Source: Sphingobacteriaceae bacterium UBA2059 (GTDB lineage: Bacteria; Bacteroidota; Bacteroidia; Sphingobacteriales; Sphingobacteriaceae). Taken from it: a stretch of DNA of 64,000 nt. Below the pieces are notes generated by a model. That model worked only from the letters and a program-made list of their open reading frames with translations, did no database searches and was not told the DNA's origin. The position numbers and the translations under genes were made by a program. Where the stretch lies: NCBI GenBank assembly GCA_002332615.1, contig DDAL01000003.1, positions 1 through 64,000 of the forward strand, read 5' to 3'. Positions 62,772 through 64,000 of the stretch are shown in pieces; the stretch's first letter is position 1, and each line of letters starts with the position of its first letter.

Positions 62772-64000
62772 ATGAGGATTTCTATTGATCGGTCGCCTGT
62801 GAAGGTGTATCCCGATTCTAAACGAGTAATAGCGAGATTTTTCTTCAATGGAGAAGAACGAGCCAAAGAGGTTATTCAGCGTGTAATGGAAATTGATGAG
62901 GATGCAGTGTTTGGGATAATTTCGCCTATACTGCAGGAGTATTCAAAACGACACAGGAATATAACCCGCTTTCTTAACAAGCACTGTAACAAGCTTAAAC
63001 ATTTGTTTGATGAGCTTGGCATCGATTACTATGCTATTAAACCTTACAGACGCCTGCTCATAGGTTCTTACTTTACGCATGAATATTCTATTGAGTCTGC
63101 CGCTTTCTTTAATCCTTCGATTGTTGAAGATCCGGATCAGAGCGAGCTTGTAGAAGGCCAGAAACGTATCATAATAAGTTTCAGGGCGGTGGGCGAAGGG
63201 CATATATCATCCATTGTTTTCAGACGTGCTATTATTGACAGCGATAACTCGGTTCATATAATTCCTGTGGGTAATTATATTGATGAAGCCGAGGTGATAC
63301 GCAATGCAAAATACAATAAGAAGCTGTTTTTTGAAAAGGCGGCTGCTTCCTTGATTGATGTGGACCTGCTGGCCGACCTTGAAAATAAGCTGGATGATCA
63401 TTTTGAATATTCGACCCTGCGTAGGATTATTATCGAGGCGCAGATGCTTGAGGAGGATGATGAGAAGAAGATGGAATATGAAAAAGTGCTGTGGCTTTCG
63501 GATTCTCATTACGAGATGGTGTTTTCGCTGGATACGGATATTACCGACCGTGTTATATTTCCTTTTTCGGAACTGGAACGCAAGGGTATTGAAGATGCCC
63601 GTTTTGTTAAGTTTACCGAAGATGACGGGCAGTCTACCTATTATGCTACCTACACCGCCTTTGATGGTGCCATGATTATGCCTAAGCTTTTGGAAACGAA
63701 GGATTTTTATGACTTTAAGGTAAGGCCTTTATATGGTAATGGTGCGCAGAATAAAAATCTTGCGCTGTTTCCACGCAAAATAAACGGTAATTATGTAATG
63801 ATTTCGCGCATTGACGGGCAGAATAACTTCATTATGTATTCTAAAAATATTACTGTTTGGGAAAACCCTCAGATACTGCAAACGCCTAAATACTCCTGGG
63901 AGTTTGTACAGATAGGTAACTGTGGCTCTCCTATTGAAACAGAGCATGGGTGGCTGGTTATTACCCACGGGGTGGGCCCGATGAGGAAATATTGCCTGGG
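62772..64000 (+). CDS. Glycoside hydrolase/phosphorylase family 130 protein (partial)
   Basis: The first 409 codons of a gene that runs past the window. A five-bladed propeller of the GH130 type (mannoside phosphorylases and mannosidases). Visible family parts: FFNPSIVEDPDQ and IIISFRAVGEGHISSIVFR near residues 115-155, ERKGIEDARFVKF and YYATYTAFDG near 275-300, and IGNCGSPIETEHGWLVITHG near 385-405. The N-terminal 110 residues are helical, as in longer GH130 members. Which sugar it uses and whether it needs phosphate cannot be decided here; the C-terminus is missing. No signal peptide, so cytoplasmic. Confidence 0.85.
   Translation, partial: MRISIDRSPVKVYPDSKRVIARFFFNGEERAKEVIQRVMEIDEDAVFGIISPILQEYSKRHRNITRFLNKHCNKLKHLFDELGIDYYAIKPYRRLLIGSYFTHEYSIESAAFFNPSIVEDPDQSELVEGQKRIIISFRAVGEGHISSIVFRRAIIDSDNSVHIIPVGNYIDEAEVIRNAKYNKKLFFEKAAASLIDVDLLADLENKLDDHFEYSTLRRIIIEAQMLEEDDEKKMEYEKVLWLSDSHYEMVFSLDTDITDRVIFPFSELERKGIEDARFVKFTEDDGQSTYYATYTAFDGAMIMPKLLETKDFYDFKVRPLYGNGAQNKNLALFPRKINGNYVMISRIDGQNNFIMYSKNITVWENPQILQTPKYSWEFVQIGNCGSPIETEHGWLVITHGVGPMRKYCL

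Noticed and set aside
1..64000. CRISPR arrays or a prophage
   Set aside because: No regularly spaced repeats, Cas genes, integrase, terminase or capsid genes were seen on either strand.

Overview
The window is a piece of chromosome from a member of the Bacteroidota, most likely family Sphingobacteriaceae (Pedobacter-like). This rests on gene content and order (yceD-rpmF-plsX-fabH-accB-accC; DUF4293; DoxX protein of the BT_3928 type; folP-cdaA; SDR-type threonine dehydrogenase with kbl) and on repeated promoter boxes of the Bacteroidota form TAnnTTTG just upstream of genes, some with a TTG about 19-20 bases further up. Strong Shine-Dalgarno sites are rare. No species name can be given from the sequence alone.

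Bases 1 to about 7,430 are a decayed accessory island. It opens with the 3' end of an RHS-repeat protein carrying a C-terminal toxin-like tip, followed by a small presumed immunity gene. A second RHS tip (shortened and frameshifted) with its own toxin-like tip and presumed immunity gene follows. Next come an XRE regulator remnant fused to an IS256-type transposase remnant, an intact RelB/RelE-type toxin-antitoxin pair, and a third RHS tip (same frameshift) followed by an orphan membrane protein. Then come an antitoxin whose toxin is broken, a fourth RHS remnant in inverted orientation, a frameshifted lipoprotein, the 3' end of a C10 cysteine peptidase and a scrap of a second relE. Copies 1 and 3 share 135 identical bases.

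From about 7.5 kb to the end the window is ordinary, well-kept core genome. 7.5-13.6 kb: fatty-acid initiation and malonyl-CoA supply (YceD, L32, PlsX, FabH, AccB, AccC), then TatC and RpiB. 13.6-16.4 kb: two paralogous outer-membrane proteins and two FKBP lipoproteins. 16.4-25.7 kb: M42 aminopeptidase, TruA, DUF4293, a DEAD-box helicase, YtxH, GpsA, a TolC/HlyD-type export pair and a polysaccharide deacetylase. 25.8-36.1 kb: aconitase, SucD, an MsbA-like ABC exporter, GcvP, PdxJ and AhcY (TCA cycle, one-carbon and B6 metabolism). 36.3-49.1 kb: BrxA/B, the c-di-AMP synthase CdaA, FolP, a duplicated DUF1599 protein, a DoxX fusion, AroK, a phosphoribosyltransferase, RlmD, a TetR regulator with PheS, threonine catabolism (Tdh, Kbl) and an exonuclease/GIY-YIG fusion. 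49.4-64 kb: tRNA-Met(CAU), a START-like protein, an LptF/G permease, RibBA, a very large TamB protein divergent from TsaD, DnaE, thioredoxin and the start of a GH130 glycosidase.

Transcription units are short and often convergent or divergent, with many clear hairpin terminators, several placed between convergent genes. The regulatory points that stand out are a CRP-type palindrome upstream of aconitase, a terminator-like hairpin in the leader of the DEAD-box helicase, and promoter boxes so close to the lptF/G and ribBA start codons that these mRNAs should be leaderless or nearly so.
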